From positions 1,860,001-1,924,000 of the forward strand of contig NZ_JAGF01000001.1 in assembly GCF_000526515.1 (NCBI RefSeq): a DNA stretch of 64,000 nt. Reading direction: 5' to 3'. The position numbers were made by a program, and so were the translations under genes. Each line of letters begins with the position of its first letter. Position 1 is the first letter of the stretch. This document shows, piece by piece, positions 36,913 to 46,098 of the stretch. The stretch is from Cellulomonas sp. KRMCY2 (GTDB lineage: Bacteria; Actinomycetota; Actinomycetes; Actinomycetales; Cellulomonadaceae). A model generated the notes under the pieces. That model was not told where the DNA came from and ran no database searches. It worked only from the letters and a program-made list of their open reading frames with translations.

Positions 36913-37590
36913 GTGGGTCCCAGAGCACTGGCAGGGCCGCCCGCCGACGGCGTGGGCCGGGTGCCGGAGGCAGCGACGGACGGCCTGCTGGGTCGCTGGC
37001 TCAGGTGGGTGACCGCGGGCGAGCTGCTCGGCTTCCTCGTGCCGTCCCTCGTCGTCCCGCTCGTGCTCGACAGTGCGGCACCTGTCGTGCTCGCGGCTGC
37101 GGTCGTCGCCGGCCTGGGCGAGGGCACGGTCCTCGGCCTGGCCCAGGCCCGGGTCCTGCGCGGGGTGCTGCCGGCGCTGTCCGGCCGCCGCTGGGTCGTC
37201 GGCACCGCACTGGCGGCCGCCCTGGCGTGGGTCGTCGGCATGCTGCCGAGCACCCTGTACGACACCTGGTCCACCTGGCCGGTCGGCGTGGCGATCGCCC
37301 TGGGTCTCCCGCTCGCACTGGTGCTGCTGACGTCGATCGGGGTCGCGCAGTGGTACGAGCTGCGTCGGCACGTCGCGCGCGCCGGCGCGTGGGTCGCAGC
37401 GACGGCGCTCGCCTGGGGGGTCGGTCTGACCGCCTTCGGCCTGGTCACCACACCGCTGTGGCAGCCGGGGCAGGGCACCGCGCTGGTCCTGGCCATCGGG
37501 TTGCTCGGCGGGCTCACGATGGCCGCGGCGATGGCCCTGACCACCGGGTTGGCCCTGCGTCGATTGCTCAGCGAGCCCCGCGACCGCTGA
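36913..37590 (+). CDS. Multi-pass membrane protein between the two nagB genes
   Basis: The 225-residue protein has about six membrane helices and short loops such as GLAQARVLRGVLPALSGRRW and AQWYELRRHVARA. It starts at GTG 36913, 3 nt after nagB copy 1. I recognise no family. Its position inside a duplicated kinase-tail/nagB segment suggests that it was inserted, or kept, when the segment was duplicated. A transport accessory role is only a guess. Confidence 0.7.
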   Translation: MGPRALAGPPADGVGRVPEAATDGLLGRWLRWVTAGELLGFLVPSLVVPLVLDSAAPVVLAAAVVAGLGEGTVLGLAQARVLRGVLPALSGRRWVVGTALAAALAWVVGMLPSTLYDTWSTWPVGVAIALGLPLALVLLTSIGVAQWYELRRHVARAGAWVAATALAWGVGLTAFGLVTTPLWQPGQGTALVLAIGLLGGLTMAAAMALTTGLALRRLLSEPRDR

Positions 37591-37700
37591 CCCGCACCCG
37601 CGACCAGCGTCCGGGGTCCGTGCCGATCGATGCGTCCCGCGGGGGTGCCTGGCGTCGGGCCGACGGAGACACGACGGGCATCCGACGGCCGAACCGCGTA

Positions 37701-37826
37701 CGGACGCTCGACCGACTTGGGATGATCGACGCAGGTGCGCGTGCTGCACCGGTCGGCGCGGGTCTCGCGGCCCCTGACCGTCCTGGGGATCCTGCGATGA
37801 CGGAGGAAGTGCCATGGAGGTCGTGA
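37701..37826 (+). pseudogene. Duplicated C-terminal remnant of the ROK kinase gene
   Basis: The 42-codon segment reads RTLDRLGMIDAGARAAPVGA and ends MTEEVPWRS, matching the end of the upstream kinase (RIADRLGMIPTGALVAPIGA, then MTEAVPWRS). It ends over the start of nagB copy 2 with the same 13-nt overlap seen at copy 1. It has no start codon or kinase domain of its own. It shows that a kinase-tail plus nagB unit was duplicated. Confidence 0.85.
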
Positions 37827-38602
37827 TCAACCCGTCCGCCCAGTACCTGGCGGACCTGGCGGCAAAGGCCATCGACGAGCTGCTGCGCAGTCGAGGCGAT
37901 GCGGTGCTCGGGCTCCTGTCCGGGTCGAGCCCGCTCGCGGTGTACGAGGCCCTCGTCCGGCGACACCACGAGACGGGGCTGTCCTTCGCCGGAGCCCGAG
38001 GCTTCCTGCTCGACGAGTACGTCGGGCTCCCCCCCAACGCCCCTGAGTCGAACCTCGCGGTGATCAACCAGCAGCTCGTCGCGCGGGTCGACTTCGCACC
38101 TGGCGCGGTGCGGGCGCCCGACGGCGGCGCGGAGGACCTGGTCGCGGCCTGTGCGCAGTACGAGCGTGACATCGCCGCCGCGGGTGGGATCGACCTGCAG
38201 CTGCTCGGGATCGGCATCGACGGCCATGTGGCGTTCAACGAGCCCGGGTCGTCGCTGGCCTCGCGGACCCGGGTGAAGTCCCTCACCGAGCAGACCCGGC
38301 GGGACGACTCGCGGTTCCTCGACGAGTACGACATCGACTCGGTGCCCAAGTACATGCTCACCCAGGGCCTCGGCACGATCATGGAGGCGCGGCACGTCGT
38401 CCTGCTCGCGTTCGGGCAGGGCAAGGCCGAAGCGGTGGAGCACCTCGTCGAGGGTCCGGTCAGTGCGCTGTGGCCGGGCAGCGTGCTGCAGTACCACCCG
38501 CACCTGACGGTCCTGATCGACGACGCGGCAGCGAGCCGGCTCCAGCTCGCCGACTTCTACCGGCACGCGTGGGCGAACAAGCCCTCATGGCAGGGTCTGT
38601 GA
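37814..38602 (+). CDS. nagB: Glucosamine-6-phosphate deaminase, copy 2
   Basis: The 262-residue paralogue of the nagB at 36124 keeps the catalytic residues D67, D136, H138 and E143 and the same C-terminus (FYRHAW, NKPSWQGL). It differs in the phosphate loop (LLSGSSPLAVYEALV instead of LATGTSPLAVYEALV) and in VGLPPNAPESNLAVINQQL, so its kinetics or substrate may have shifted. It is preceded by the kinase-tail remnant, which carries the translation-start context. It is probably functional. Confidence 0.9.
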   Translation: MEVVINPSAQYLADLAAKAIDELLRSRGDAVLGLLSGSSPLAVYEALVRRHHETGLSFAGARGFLLDEYVGLPPNAPESNLAVINQQLVARVDFAPGAVRAPDGGAEDLVAACAQYERDIAAAGGIDLQLLGIGIDGHVAFNEPGSSLASRTRVKSLTEQTRRDDSRFLDEYDIDSVPKYMLTQGLGTIMEARHVVLLAFGQGKAEAVEHLVEGPVSALWPGSVLQYHPHLTVLIDDAAASRLQLADFYRHAWANKPSWQGL

Positions 38603-38621
38603 CGGCAGGGTCGCGCCGTGC

Positions 38622-39086
38622 TCAGACGGCGCCGTCGAAGCCGAGCTGGCGCCAGGCCTCGTAGCTCGCGATCGCTGCGCAGTTCGACAGGTTGAGGGAC
38701 CGGCGGTCCGGCAGCATCGGGATCCGGACCTGGGCCGTGATCCGGGGGTGCGCCAGGACGTGGTCGGGCAGACCGGTGGGCTCGGGGCCGAAGAGGAGCA
38801 CGTCGTCGGGTCGGTAGGAGATGTCGGTGTGCCGCCGTGTCGCCTGCGTCGTGAAGGCGAGGACGCGTGCGCCGGGGCACGCGGTGAACGCGGCCTCGAG
38901 GTCCGGGTGCACGACGACGTGCGCGAGGTCGTGGTAGTCGAGACCCGCGCGGCGCAGCTTGGGTTCGGACAGGTCGAAGCCGAGCGGCTCGACCAGGTGG
39001 AGCTCGGCCCCCGTCGCGGCGGAGAGCCGGATCGCGCTTCCGGTGTTCCCGGCGATCCGAGGCTCGAAGAACATCACGCGCAGCAC
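38622..39086 (-). CDS. trmL: tRNA (cytidine(34)-2'-O)-methyltransferase, TrmL type
   Basis: The 154-residue SPOUT methyltransferase has VMFFEPRIAGNTGSAIRLSA at the start, LLFGPEPTGLP as part of the SAM knot, and PMLPDRRSLNLSNCAAIASY at the end. TrmL methylates the wobble ribose of certain leucine tRNAs as a dimer. I start it at GTG 39086; ATG 39074 is possible. It is convergent with nagB copy 2. Confidence 0.93.
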   Translation of the reverse strand: MLRVMFFEPRIAGNTGSAIRLSAATGAELHLVEPLGFDLSEPKLRRAGLDYHDLAHVVVHPDLEAAFTACPGARVLAFTTQATRRHTDISYRPDDVLLFGPEPTGLPDHVLAHPRITAQVRIPMLPDRRSLNLSNCAAIASYEAWRQLGFDGAV

Positions 39087-39142
39087 GCGCCGAGTCTGCC
39101 ACCCGGGCCACATGATCGGCGTGAGTGACTAGCGTTGCCGCC

Positions 39143-40177
39143 ATGACGCACTCACCCTGGACAGCGGCCGACGACCGCTACGACACCATGACCTACCGCC
39201 GGACCGGTCGCAGCGGCCTCGACCTGCCCGCCCTCTCGCTCGGCCTGTGGCACAACTTCGGTGCCGGCCACTCGTTCGAGAACCAGCGCGCCATCCTGCG
39301 CCGGGCCGTGGACCTGGGGATCACGCACATCGACCTGGCCAACAACTACGGGCCACCGCCCGGCTCGGCCGAGGAGACGTTCGGTACGGTCCTGGCCAAG
39401 GACCTGCGCCCGTACCGCGACGAGCTCGTGATCTCGTCCAAGGCCGGCTACGACATGTGGCCGGGCCCGTACGGCGACGGTGGCTCGCGCAAGTACCTGC
39501 TGAGCTCGCTGGACCAGTCCCTGCGGCGGATGGGGCTGGACTACGTCGACATCTTCTACTCCCACCGGCCCGACCCCGCCGTGCCGATCGCCGAGACGAT
39601 GGGTGCGCTGCACACCGCGGTCACCAGCGGTCGGGCGCTGTACGCCGGGATCTCCAACTACTCCCCGGCGCAGACCCGGGTGGCGGCGCAGGTGCTGGCC
39701 GACCTCGGCACGCCGCTGCTGATCCATCAGCCGAGCTACTCGATGTTCAACCGCCACATCGAGCTGGTCGCCGACGGGCAGCAGGAGTCGCTGCTCGACG
39801 TCGTCGGTGACCTGGGCATCGGAACCATCGTCTTCTCACCGTTGTCCCAGGGCCTGCTCACCTCGCGCTACCTGACCGGCGAGGTGCCGGCCGGGTCACG
39901 CGCGTCCGTCGGGCGCTTCCTGCAGGCCGAGCGGATCTCCCCGACGTACCTGGCGCGCGCCCGGGCGCTGCAGGAGATCGCGGCCGGCCGCGGCCAGTCG
40001 CTCGCGCAGCTCGCGCTCGGCTGGGTGCTGCGCGATGCGCGGGTCACCTCGGCGCTGGTCGGTGCGAGCAGCGTCGCCCAGCTCGAGGACAACGTCGCCG
40101 CGCTCGCGGCCGGGCCGCTGTCCGACGACGAGCTCACGGCGATCGAGGAGTACGCGGTCGACGGCACGGCTCGATGA
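39143..40177 (+). CDS. Aldo/keto reductase (YghZ type)
   Basis: The 344-residue protein has the AKR14-type pattern: MTYRRTGRSGLDLPALSLGLW, THIDLANNYGPPPGSAEETF (Asp, Tyr), VISSKAGYDMWPGPYGDGGS (Lys) and IFYSHRPDPAVPIAET (His). E. coli YghZ reduces L-glyceraldehyde-3-phosphate and methylglyoxal-like aldehydes. The ATG at 39143 is 7 nt after TAGCGT, a leaderless-type start. Confidence 0.92.
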   Translation: MTHSPWTAADDRYDTMTYRRTGRSGLDLPALSLGLWHNFGAGHSFENQRAILRRAVDLGITHIDLANNYGPPPGSAEETFGTVLAKDLRPYRDELVISSKAGYDMWPGPYGDGGSRKYLLSSLDQSLRRMGLDYVDIFYSHRPDPAVPIAETMGALHTAVTSGRALYAGISNYSPAQTRVAAQVLADLGTPLLIHQPSYSMFNRHIELVADGQQESLLDVVGDLGIGTIVFSPLSQGLLTSRYLTGEVPAGSRASVGRFLQAERISPTYLARARALQEIAAGRGQSLAQLALGWVLRDARVTSALVGASSVAQLEDNVAALAAGPLSDDELTAIEEYAVDGTAR

Positions 40178-40185
40178 TCGGCGCC

Positions 40186-40222
40186 GGGCGATGAGCGGCG
40201 GCATCGGGCGATGAGCGGCGGC
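40186..40222. repeat. Duplicated start-codon cassette
   Basis: GGGCGATGAGCGGCGGC occurs at 40186-40202 and 40206-40222, 20 bp apart. The first ATG (40191) opens a frame of only seven codons, MSGGIGR, whose TGA (40212-40214) overlaps the real ATG of the hydrolase at 40211 as ATGA. It is a slippage duplication that created a coupled mini-ORF. Confidence 0.75.
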
Positions 40223-41410
40223 CCGGGGGCCGACCACCTGGGGGCCTACGGCGACTGGGTCGACGCGGCTGCGCGGCGTGGCGACCTGTGGCCGGTCGAC
40301 CTCGACGGGGCGGCGCTGCGTGGCGCCGTGCGCGGCATGCTCACCTTCGGTGACGACCCGGGTCGCCGCGACGGCCCGCTCGGTGTGCAGGTCGGGCGGA
40401 CCTGGGTCACCGACGGGCTGCGTGGCGAGGAGGTCTCGTGGAGCGTCGGGTACGGGCCGCGGACCGCAGCGTGGGTGCTCCGCCCGGACACCGACGAGGT
40501 GCTGCCCGGCGTCGTCGCCCTGCACTGCCACGGCCGGGTCAAGCGGTACGGCAAGGAGAAGCTGTCCGACGGGCCGGACGGCCCGGCCGTCGGCATCCCG
40601 ACCGTCCGCGACGACCTGTACGACGGTCGGGCCTATGCCGACGACATGGCGCGCCAGGGGTACGTCGTGCTGGTCCACGACGTCTTCCTGTGGGGGAGCA
40701 GACGGTTCGACGCCGCGACGATCGGTGCCGCCCTCGGCCGCGCGCCGGTGCCGTCGGAGGCGGCAGAGGCGGCAGAGATGGCCGAGACCGCCGAGACGGC
40801 TGAGACGGCTGAGACGGCCGAGACCGCCGAGACGGTCGAGACCCTCGCGCAGTACGAGGATCTCGCTGCCGCGCACGAGCATCTCGTCGCCAAGTACTGC
40901 ACCGTGCTCGGGACGAGCCTTGCGGCCGTCGTGAGCCACGAGGACCGCGTTGCCACCGCGTACCTCGCCGGGCGTCCGGACGTCCGCCCCGACCGGATCG
41001 GCTGCGTCGGCCTGTCCGGCGGAGGCGCGCGCGCCGCCTTCCTGCTGGCCACCTCCGAGCACATCCGCGCCGCGGTGGTCGTCGCGATGATGAGCACGCA
41101 GCGTGCGCTCCTGCCGCAGCACGTGGCCCCGCACACCTGGATGTTCTTCCCGCCGGGCCTCGCGCGGCTCGGGGACTGGCCCGACGTCGCGGCCAGTGGC
41201 GCGCCGGCCCCGCTCCTGGTGCAGTACCGGCGCCACGACGAGCTGTTCCCCCCGCAGGGCATGGCCGCGGCGCACGAGCGTCTGATCGCCCGGTATGCCG
41301 CGGCGGGTGGGCCCGCCGCCTACACCGGCGAGTTCTACGACGGCGGCCACGCGTTCAGCCGCCCGATGCAGGACCGCGCCTTCGCCTGGCTCGGCGAGCA
41401 GCTGGCCTGA
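40211..41410 (+). CDS. Alpha/beta hydrolase of dienelactone-hydrolase/acetyl-xylan-esterase type
   Basis: The 399-residue protein has VVALHCHGRVKRYGKEKL (oxyanion region), VVLVHDVFLWGSRRF, the nucleophile elbow CVGLSGGGARAAFLL, the acid region VQYRRHDELFPPQG and the histidine YDGGHAFSRPMQ. Many relatives are secreted, but this one has no signal peptide and is likely cytoplasmic. An insert of Ala-Glu-Thr repeats (residues 182-212, AEMAETAETAETAETAE) links two parts of the fold. The mini-ORF upstream overlaps its start. Confidence 0.85.
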   Translation: MSGGPGADHLGAYGDWVDAAARRGDLWPVDLDGAALRGAVRGMLTFGDDPGRRDGPLGVQVGRTWVTDGLRGEEVSWSVGYGPRTAAWVLRPDTDEVLPGVVALHCHGRVKRYGKEKLSDGPDGPAVGIPTVRDDLYDGRAYADDMARQGYVVLVHDVFLWGSRRFDAATIGAALGRAPVPSEAAEAAEMAETAETAETAETAETAETVETLAQYEDLAAAHEHLVAKYCTVLGTSLAAVVSHEDRVATAYLAGRPDVRPDRIGCVGLSGGGARAAFLLATSEHIRAAVVVAMMSTQRALLPQHVAPHTWMFFPPGLARLGDWPDVAASGAPAPLLVQYRRHDELFPPQGMAAAHERLIARYAAAGGPAAYTGEFYDGGHAFSRPMQDRAFAWLGEQLA

Positions 41411-41553
41411 GCTGCCGGACCCTCGGAGCGGCACCGCGCCCCGGCCGCCGGAGGTGTCGCTCGGCGCGAGGCGCCCGGGGTCGGCGGAAGGGACCAGTGA
41501 CACTCCCGCCCGATCGGCGTCCCGCGTAGGCCCCCGGTTGCTCTGGAGGAACG

Positions 41554-42330
41554 ATGCGCACGACTGTCGTCACGGGCTCGGCATCAGGGATCGGCGCAGC
41601 CCTCGCACAGCTGCTGACGTCACGCGGGGAGCGCGTGATCGGGGTGGACATCCACGACGCCGACGTCGTGGCGGACCTGACCACCGCCGAGGGGCGCGAT
41701 GCCCTGGTCGCGGGTGTCACCGAGCTGTCCGGCGGGCACATCGACGCGGTCGTCGCGAACGCCGGCCTGGCCCACCCGATCCCCGCGACCATCGCGGTGA
41801 ACTACTTCGGCGCGATCGCCACGCTCGAGGGCCTGCGGCCGCTCCTTGCCGGTTCGCCCGCGCCGCGCGCCGTGGTGACCTGCTCGATGGCCAGCCTGAT
41901 GCCCAACGACCCGGAGCTCGTCGAGCTGTGCCTCGCGGGCGACGAGACGGGTGCGCTGGCCAGGGCCGCCGTGCTCGCCGATGGCGCGGAGACGGGCGGG
42001 CTGATCTACGGGAGCAGCAAGGCAGCGGTGGCGCGGTGGCTCCGCCGCAACGCGGCGACCCCGGCGTGGGCCGGCGCAGGCATCCCGATCAACGCGATCG
42101 GCCCCGGGATCGTCGTCACCCCGATGACCGCCGACCTGGTCGACACCGAGGAGAAGCGCGCGGAACTCCGGCAGGTGGTCCCCATGCCGCTCAACGGCTT
42201 CATGGGGCCGGAGGTGCCGGCGGCACTGCTGGCCTGGCTCGTCAGCGTGGAGAACTCGCACCTGTGCGGCCAGGTCGTCTTCGTCGACGGCGGCTCGGAC
42301 GTCGTGATCCGCGGCGAGTCCACCTGGTGA
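41554..42330 (+). CDS. Short-chain dehydrogenase/reductase
   Basis: The 258-residue SDR has the cofactor motif VVTGSASGIGAALAQLL, DIHDADVVADL, VVANAGLAHP and the catalytic LIYGSSKAAVARWL (Tyr, Lys), ending FVDGGSDVVIRG. It resembles 3-alpha-hydroxysteroid dehydrogenase-type SDRs. The NAD(P) and alcohol substrates are not determined. A GGAGG ribosome site precedes the ATG. It is a stand-alone gene. Confidence 0.9.
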   Translation: MRTTVVTGSASGIGAALAQLLTSRGERVIGVDIHDADVVADLTTAEGRDALVAGVTELSGGHIDAVVANAGLAHPIPATIAVNYFGAIATLEGLRPLLAGSPAPRAVVTCSMASLMPNDPELVELCLAGDETGALARAAVLADGAETGGLIYGSSKAAVARWLRRNAATPAWAGAGIPINAIGPGIVVTPMTADLVDTEEKRAELRQVVPMPLNGFMGPEVPAALLAWLVSVENSHLCGQVVFVDGGSDVVIRGESTW

Positions 42331-42419
42331 GGTGACCGGGTGGGGTGCCCCCGGCCGGGTGCGTCTGCGCGCCGGGCCGGGGACCGATCACGTGGTCCTG
42401 CGTCTGGGGCCGGTTCTGC

Positions 42420-43421
42420 TCAGGCCAGGACGGCGGTGATCACCAGGAGGACCGGGACGGCGAGCACCGTCGTGACCAGACCGGCGTCGCGCGCGAGCGG
42501 CTGCTGCCGGCCGTACTGCATCGCGTAGACCAGGACGTTCTGCGCCGTCGGCAGCGCCGCCATGGCGGTCACGGCCAGCAGGAGCTCGCCGGTCAGGCCG
42601 AGGGCCGTGCCGATCAGGGCGGCGAGGACCGGGTGGACGACCGATCGCAGCAGCACGACGAGCACGAGCTCGCGGCGGACCGGCTGGACGTCGGTGGTCC
42701 GCGGCACGGCCAGCGCCATGCCGAAGGTGAGCAGCGCGAGGGGTGCCGCCGCGGCGCCGATCATGGCGAACGGTCCGAGGACCACCTCCGGCAGGCGCCA
42801 CGGCAGGGCCGCGAGCACGAGACCCGACAGCGCCCCGACGATGATCGGATTGCGCAGCGTCCGGCCGGCGACGCGCCGCGCGAGCAACGCCCCGCGGACG
42901 GACCTGCGCCGAGGTCCGGGCAGTGCCGCACCGTCGTCGTCGTCGGCCGTCCGTGGCTCTGGCGGGACCGCGCGTGCGTCGAGCACCGTGAATGCGACCG
43001 GCGCGAGGATCAGCAGCTGGTAGAGCAGCGGCGGCACGACGGCGACCGCATCGCCCAGCAGGTACACCGCCAGCGGCAGGCCGAGGTTGCCCGCGTTGAC
43101 GTACGACGACGCGAGGGTGGCCACGGTGACGTCCGCCGCGGGCCGCCGCCACATCCCGCGCAGCACGACGAGCGCGATGAGCACGACCGCCGACGTGCTG
43201 AGCGCCGTGACGAGGGCCGACCGGGACAGCAGCAGGTGCAGGTCCGCACGGGCGACCGTGACGAGCAGGAGGCAGGGCGTCGCCACCGTGAACACGACCC
43301 TGGCCAGGACCGCCGGACCGGCCGGCCCGAGCGTCCCACGGCGACCGAGGACCCAGCCGAGTGCGACGATCGCGCCCATCGTGCCGAGTGCCGTGACGAT
43401 GGCCCCCATCAGCGCCGGCAC
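42420..43421 (-). CDS. AEC-family transporter (auxin-efflux-carrier type permease)
   Basis: The 333-residue protein has about ten membrane helices with the AEC layout. The central cytoplasmic loop is long and acidic (VPPEPRTADDDDGAALPGPR), and typical segments are SSYVNAGNLGLPLAVYLLG and RNPIIVGALSGLVLAALPW. Bacterial members export or import small carboxylic acids such as malate. The ligand is unknown. The gene stands alone. Confidence 0.85.
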   Translation of the reverse strand: MPALMGAIVTALGTMGAIVALGWVLGRRGTLGPAGPAVLARVVFTVATPCLLLVTVARADLHLLLSRSALVTALSTSAVVLIALVVLRGMWRRPAADVTVATLASSYVNAGNLGLPLAVYLLGDAVAVVPPLLYQLLILAPVAFTVLDARAVPPEPRTADDDDGAALPGPRRRSVRGALLARRVAGRTLRNPIIVGALSGLVLAALPWRLPEVVLGPFAMIGAAAAPLALLTFGMALAVPRTTDVQPVRRELVLVVLLRSVVHPVLAALIGTALGLTGELLLAVTAMAALPTAQNVLVYAMQYGRQQPLARDAGLVTTVLAVPVLLVITAVLA

Positions 43422-43559
43422 CCGGCGTCGGTGGGGGCCATGGTGCCCTCAGGTCCATGCCGTGACGGAAGCATGGCCCGATCCTCCCAGAGGCGACGGC
43501 TGCCCGGGTCGGGCGGCGTCCCTCGCACCGGGTTCACGAGCTGCAGCTGCCGGCAGGAG

Positions 43560-44798
43560 TCAGGGGCCCGGGCGCGGATCGGGTGGGTGCGGGCGTGACC
43601 GCGGCCGCAGGACCAGCGCGACGGCGGCGGTCGCGGCCAGGGCGAGCGAGCCCGTCACTGCCAGGCCGAGCCGGACGCCGAGCTGTTCGGCCAGCCACCC
43701 CTGGAGCAGCCCGCCGCACGCGTGCCCACCGAGCAGCGCCGGGGAGTAGATCGCCATCACGCGGCCGCGGACCGACGGCTCGGCCGCCAGCTGCACGTAG
43801 GTCGCGGCGCTGGTCAGGAAAAAGAGCGTGGCTGCCCCGACGACGACGAGCATGGCCAGGAAGGCCCCCTCGGTGGGCATCGCGGCGGCGACGACCTCGG
43901 CCGCGCCGAACAGCGCGGCACCCAGGACGACCGTGCGGACCCTGAGCCGGCCACGACGTGCGGACAGGACGGCGCCGACCACGGCCCCGACCGCTCCCGC
44001 CGTGTTGTACAGGCCGAAGCCGCGTGCGCCGGTCTCCCAGACCTCCTCGGCGAAGGTCGACAGGACGACCGGGCCGTTGAGCCCGAGCGCGCCCATGAAC
44101 CCTGCGAGGGCCACGACGCCCAGCAGGTGCGGTCGACCTGTCACGTAGCCGAACCCCTCGCGCAGCTGACCGCGGGCACGGCCGGTGGTGGGGACGTGAC
44201 GGAGCGCGCCCGGGCGGATTGCGGCGATGAGGGCGATGACCGCCACGCCGACCAGGGCGTTGATGCCGAAGGCCCAGCCCTGACCCACCTCGGCGATCAC
44301 CAGGCCGGCCAGGGCCGGGCCCGCCAGGCCGCCGCCCTGGCTGACGGCGTTTGCCAGGCTGATCGCCGGGCGCAGCAGGGAGTCCCCGACGACCTCGTTG
44401 ACCAGCACCTGGCGCGCCGGCATCTCGATCGCGGCGACCAGTCCGAGCGCCACCGCCAGGGCGTAGAGGTGCCAGACGGCGACGGTGCCGGTCAGGGTGA
44501 GCGCGGCCAGGGTCACCGCCACGAGCACCGAGGCGGTCTGGGCCCCCAGGACCAGGTGGCGCTTGTCGTGCCGGTCGGCGATCACCCCGCCGAGCGGGCC
44601 GACGACCAGCAGGGGGAGGAACTGCAGCGCGACGACGACGCCGACGGCGGCCGGGCTGCCCGTGAGCTCGAGGACGAGCCAGTCCGTCGCCATCCGCAGC
44701 ATCCACATGCCGCTGCCGCCGAGCAGCTGGGCGGTCAGGTAGAGCCGGAAGGGGCCGCTCCCGAACAGCGCCCGAGTCTGCCCCGACCCGCCCCTCAC
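43560..44798 (-). CDS. MFS transporter (enterobactin-exporter-like)
   Basis: The 412-residue protein has twelve membrane helices. Motif A is present as GPLGGVIADRHDKRHLVLGA between helices 2 and 3. Other segments, such as AIEMPARQVLVNEVVGDSLL and YNTAGAVGAVVGAVL, fit the DHA3/EntS-like branch. It lies 46 bp downstream of the alpha-hydroxy-acid oxidase gene on the same strand and may be co-transcribed. The substrate is unknown. Confidence 0.88.
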   Translation of the reverse strand: MRGGSGQTRALFGSGPFRLYLTAQLLGGSGMWMLRMATDWLVLELTGSPAAVGVVVALQFLPLLVVGPLGGVIADRHDKRHLVLGAQTASVLVAVTLAALTLTGTVAVWHLYALAVALGLVAAIEMPARQVLVNEVVGDSLLRPAISLANAVSQGGGLAGPALAGLVIAEVGQGWAFGINALVGVAVIALIAAIRPGALRHVPTTGRARGQLREGFGYVTGRPHLLGVVALAGFMGALGLNGPVVLSTFAEEVWETGARGFGLYNTAGAVGAVVGAVLSARRGRLRVRTVVLGAALFGAAEVVAAAMPTEGAFLAMLVVVGAATLFFLTSAATYVQLAAEPSVRGRVMAIYSPALLGGHACGGLLQGWLAEQLGVRLGLAVTGSLALAATAAVALVLRPRSRPHPPDPRPGP

Positions 44799-44844
44799 GC
44801 CGTCGGCCCCGGGTTCGGTGGCGGGAGCGGCGAGGGCGCGGGCG

Positions 44845-46056
44845 TCAGGGGAGGCGGACGTGCTGGGGACCGAGCTCGGTCACGGTGCGGACGCCGAGCA
44901 GAGCCATCGTGCGGCGGACCTCGGCGGTGAGGATCTTCGCGGCGCGGTCGACGCCCCGTTCGCCACCGGCCATGAGCCCGTAGAGGTAGGCGCGGCCCAC
45001 CATCGTGGCGTCGGCGCCGAGGGCCAGGGCGGCGACGATGTCGGTCCCGTTGAGGATGCCGGTGTCCGTCCACACCTCGGCGCGGCCCTCGAGCGCGTCG
45101 ACGACGTCGGGGAGCAGCCGCAGCGGCACCGGGGCGCGGTCGAGCTGCCGCCCACCGTGGTTGGACAGCACCACGACGTCGGCTCCGGCGTCGACCACGC
45201 GACGGGCGTCCTCGACCGTCTGGATCCCCTTGATGATCAGTGGCCCGTCCCAGCTCGCCCGGAGCCACTCCAGGTCGGCGAGGGTCATGCTCGGGTCGAA
45301 CAGCTGGTCGATGAGCTCGGCGACGGTGCCGTCCCAGGAGGACAGCGAGGCGAAGGTCAGGGGCTCGGTGGTGAGCAGGTTGAACCACCAGGCCGGGTGG
45401 GTCGCCGCGTCGAGCACGGTCTTGACCGTCAGCGACGGCGGGATCGAGAAGCCGTTGCGGACGTCGCGGAACCGCGCACCGGCGACCGGCACGTCGACCG
45501 TGAGCATGAGCGCCTCGAACCCGGCTGCCTTGGCCCTGGCCATGAGGTCCACACCGGCGGAGCGGTCCTTCCAGACGTAGAGCTGGAACCACCTGCGCGC
45601 GTCGGGTCCGGCGGCGGCGACGTCCTCGATCGTCGTCGTGCCCATGGTCGAGAGCGTGTACGGGATCCCGTGGCGCTGCGCTGCGCGCACGACGGCCCGC
45701 TCGCCGTCGTGGTGCATGAGCCGGGTGAAGCCGGTGGGGGCGAAGGCGAACGGCACGCTCGCCGGCCGCCCGAGCATCGTCGTCGTGGTGTCGACGACCG
45801 AGACGTCGCGCAGGACCGAGGGCCGCAGCTCGAGCCGGCGGAACAGGCTCCGCGCCCGCCGCAGGCTGATCTCGGCATCGGCCGCACCGTCGGTGTAGTC
45901 GAAGACCGAGCGTGGCGTCCGGTGCCGCGCCGCCCGGCGGAGGTCGGCGATCGACAAGGCTCGCTCGAGGCGACGTGTGGTCGGGTCGAGCTCGATCGGC
46001 CGACCCCGCAGCAGGGGCTTGAGCTCGGACCACCGGGGAAGCTGTCGGTCAGTCAT
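44845..46056 (-). CDS. FMN-dependent alpha-hydroxy-acid oxidase/dehydrogenase (LldD family)
   Basis: The 403-residue flavoprotein is of the lactate/glycolate oxidase family: RTPRSVFDYTDGAADAEISL, FAPTGFTRLMHHDGE, RRWFQLYVWKDR, PLIIKGIQTVEDAR and the active-site VVLSNHGGRQLDRAPVPL. The FMN-phosphate region reads DTGILNGTDIVAALALGADA rather than the common DSGIRSG form, so substrate or kinetics may differ. A LacI-type operator overlaps its -10-like TATAAC, placing it in the same presumed regulon as the divergent sugar transporter. Confidence 0.9.
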   Translation of the reverse strand: MTDRQLPRWSELKPLLRGRPIELDPTTRRLERALSIADLRRAARHRTPRSVFDYTDGAADAEISLRRARSLFRRLELRPSVLRDVSVVDTTTTMLGRPASVPFAFAPTGFTRLMHHDGERAVVRAAQRHGIPYTLSTMGTTTIEDVAAAGPDARRWFQLYVWKDRSAGVDLMARAKAAGFEALMLTVDVPVAGARFRDVRNGFSIPPSLTVKTVLDAATHPAWWFNLLTTEPLTFASLSSWDGTVAELIDQLFDPSMTLADLEWLRASWDGPLIIKGIQTVEDARRVVDAGADVVVLSNHGGRQLDRAPVPLRLLPDVVDALEGRAEVWTDTGILNGTDIVAALALGADATMVGRAYLYGLMAGGERGVDRAAKILTAEVRRTMALLGVRTVTELGPQHVRLP

Positions 46057-46098
46057 CGTGGCTCCGTCGACACGCGAGGGCTTTCGGTCGGCACGAGG

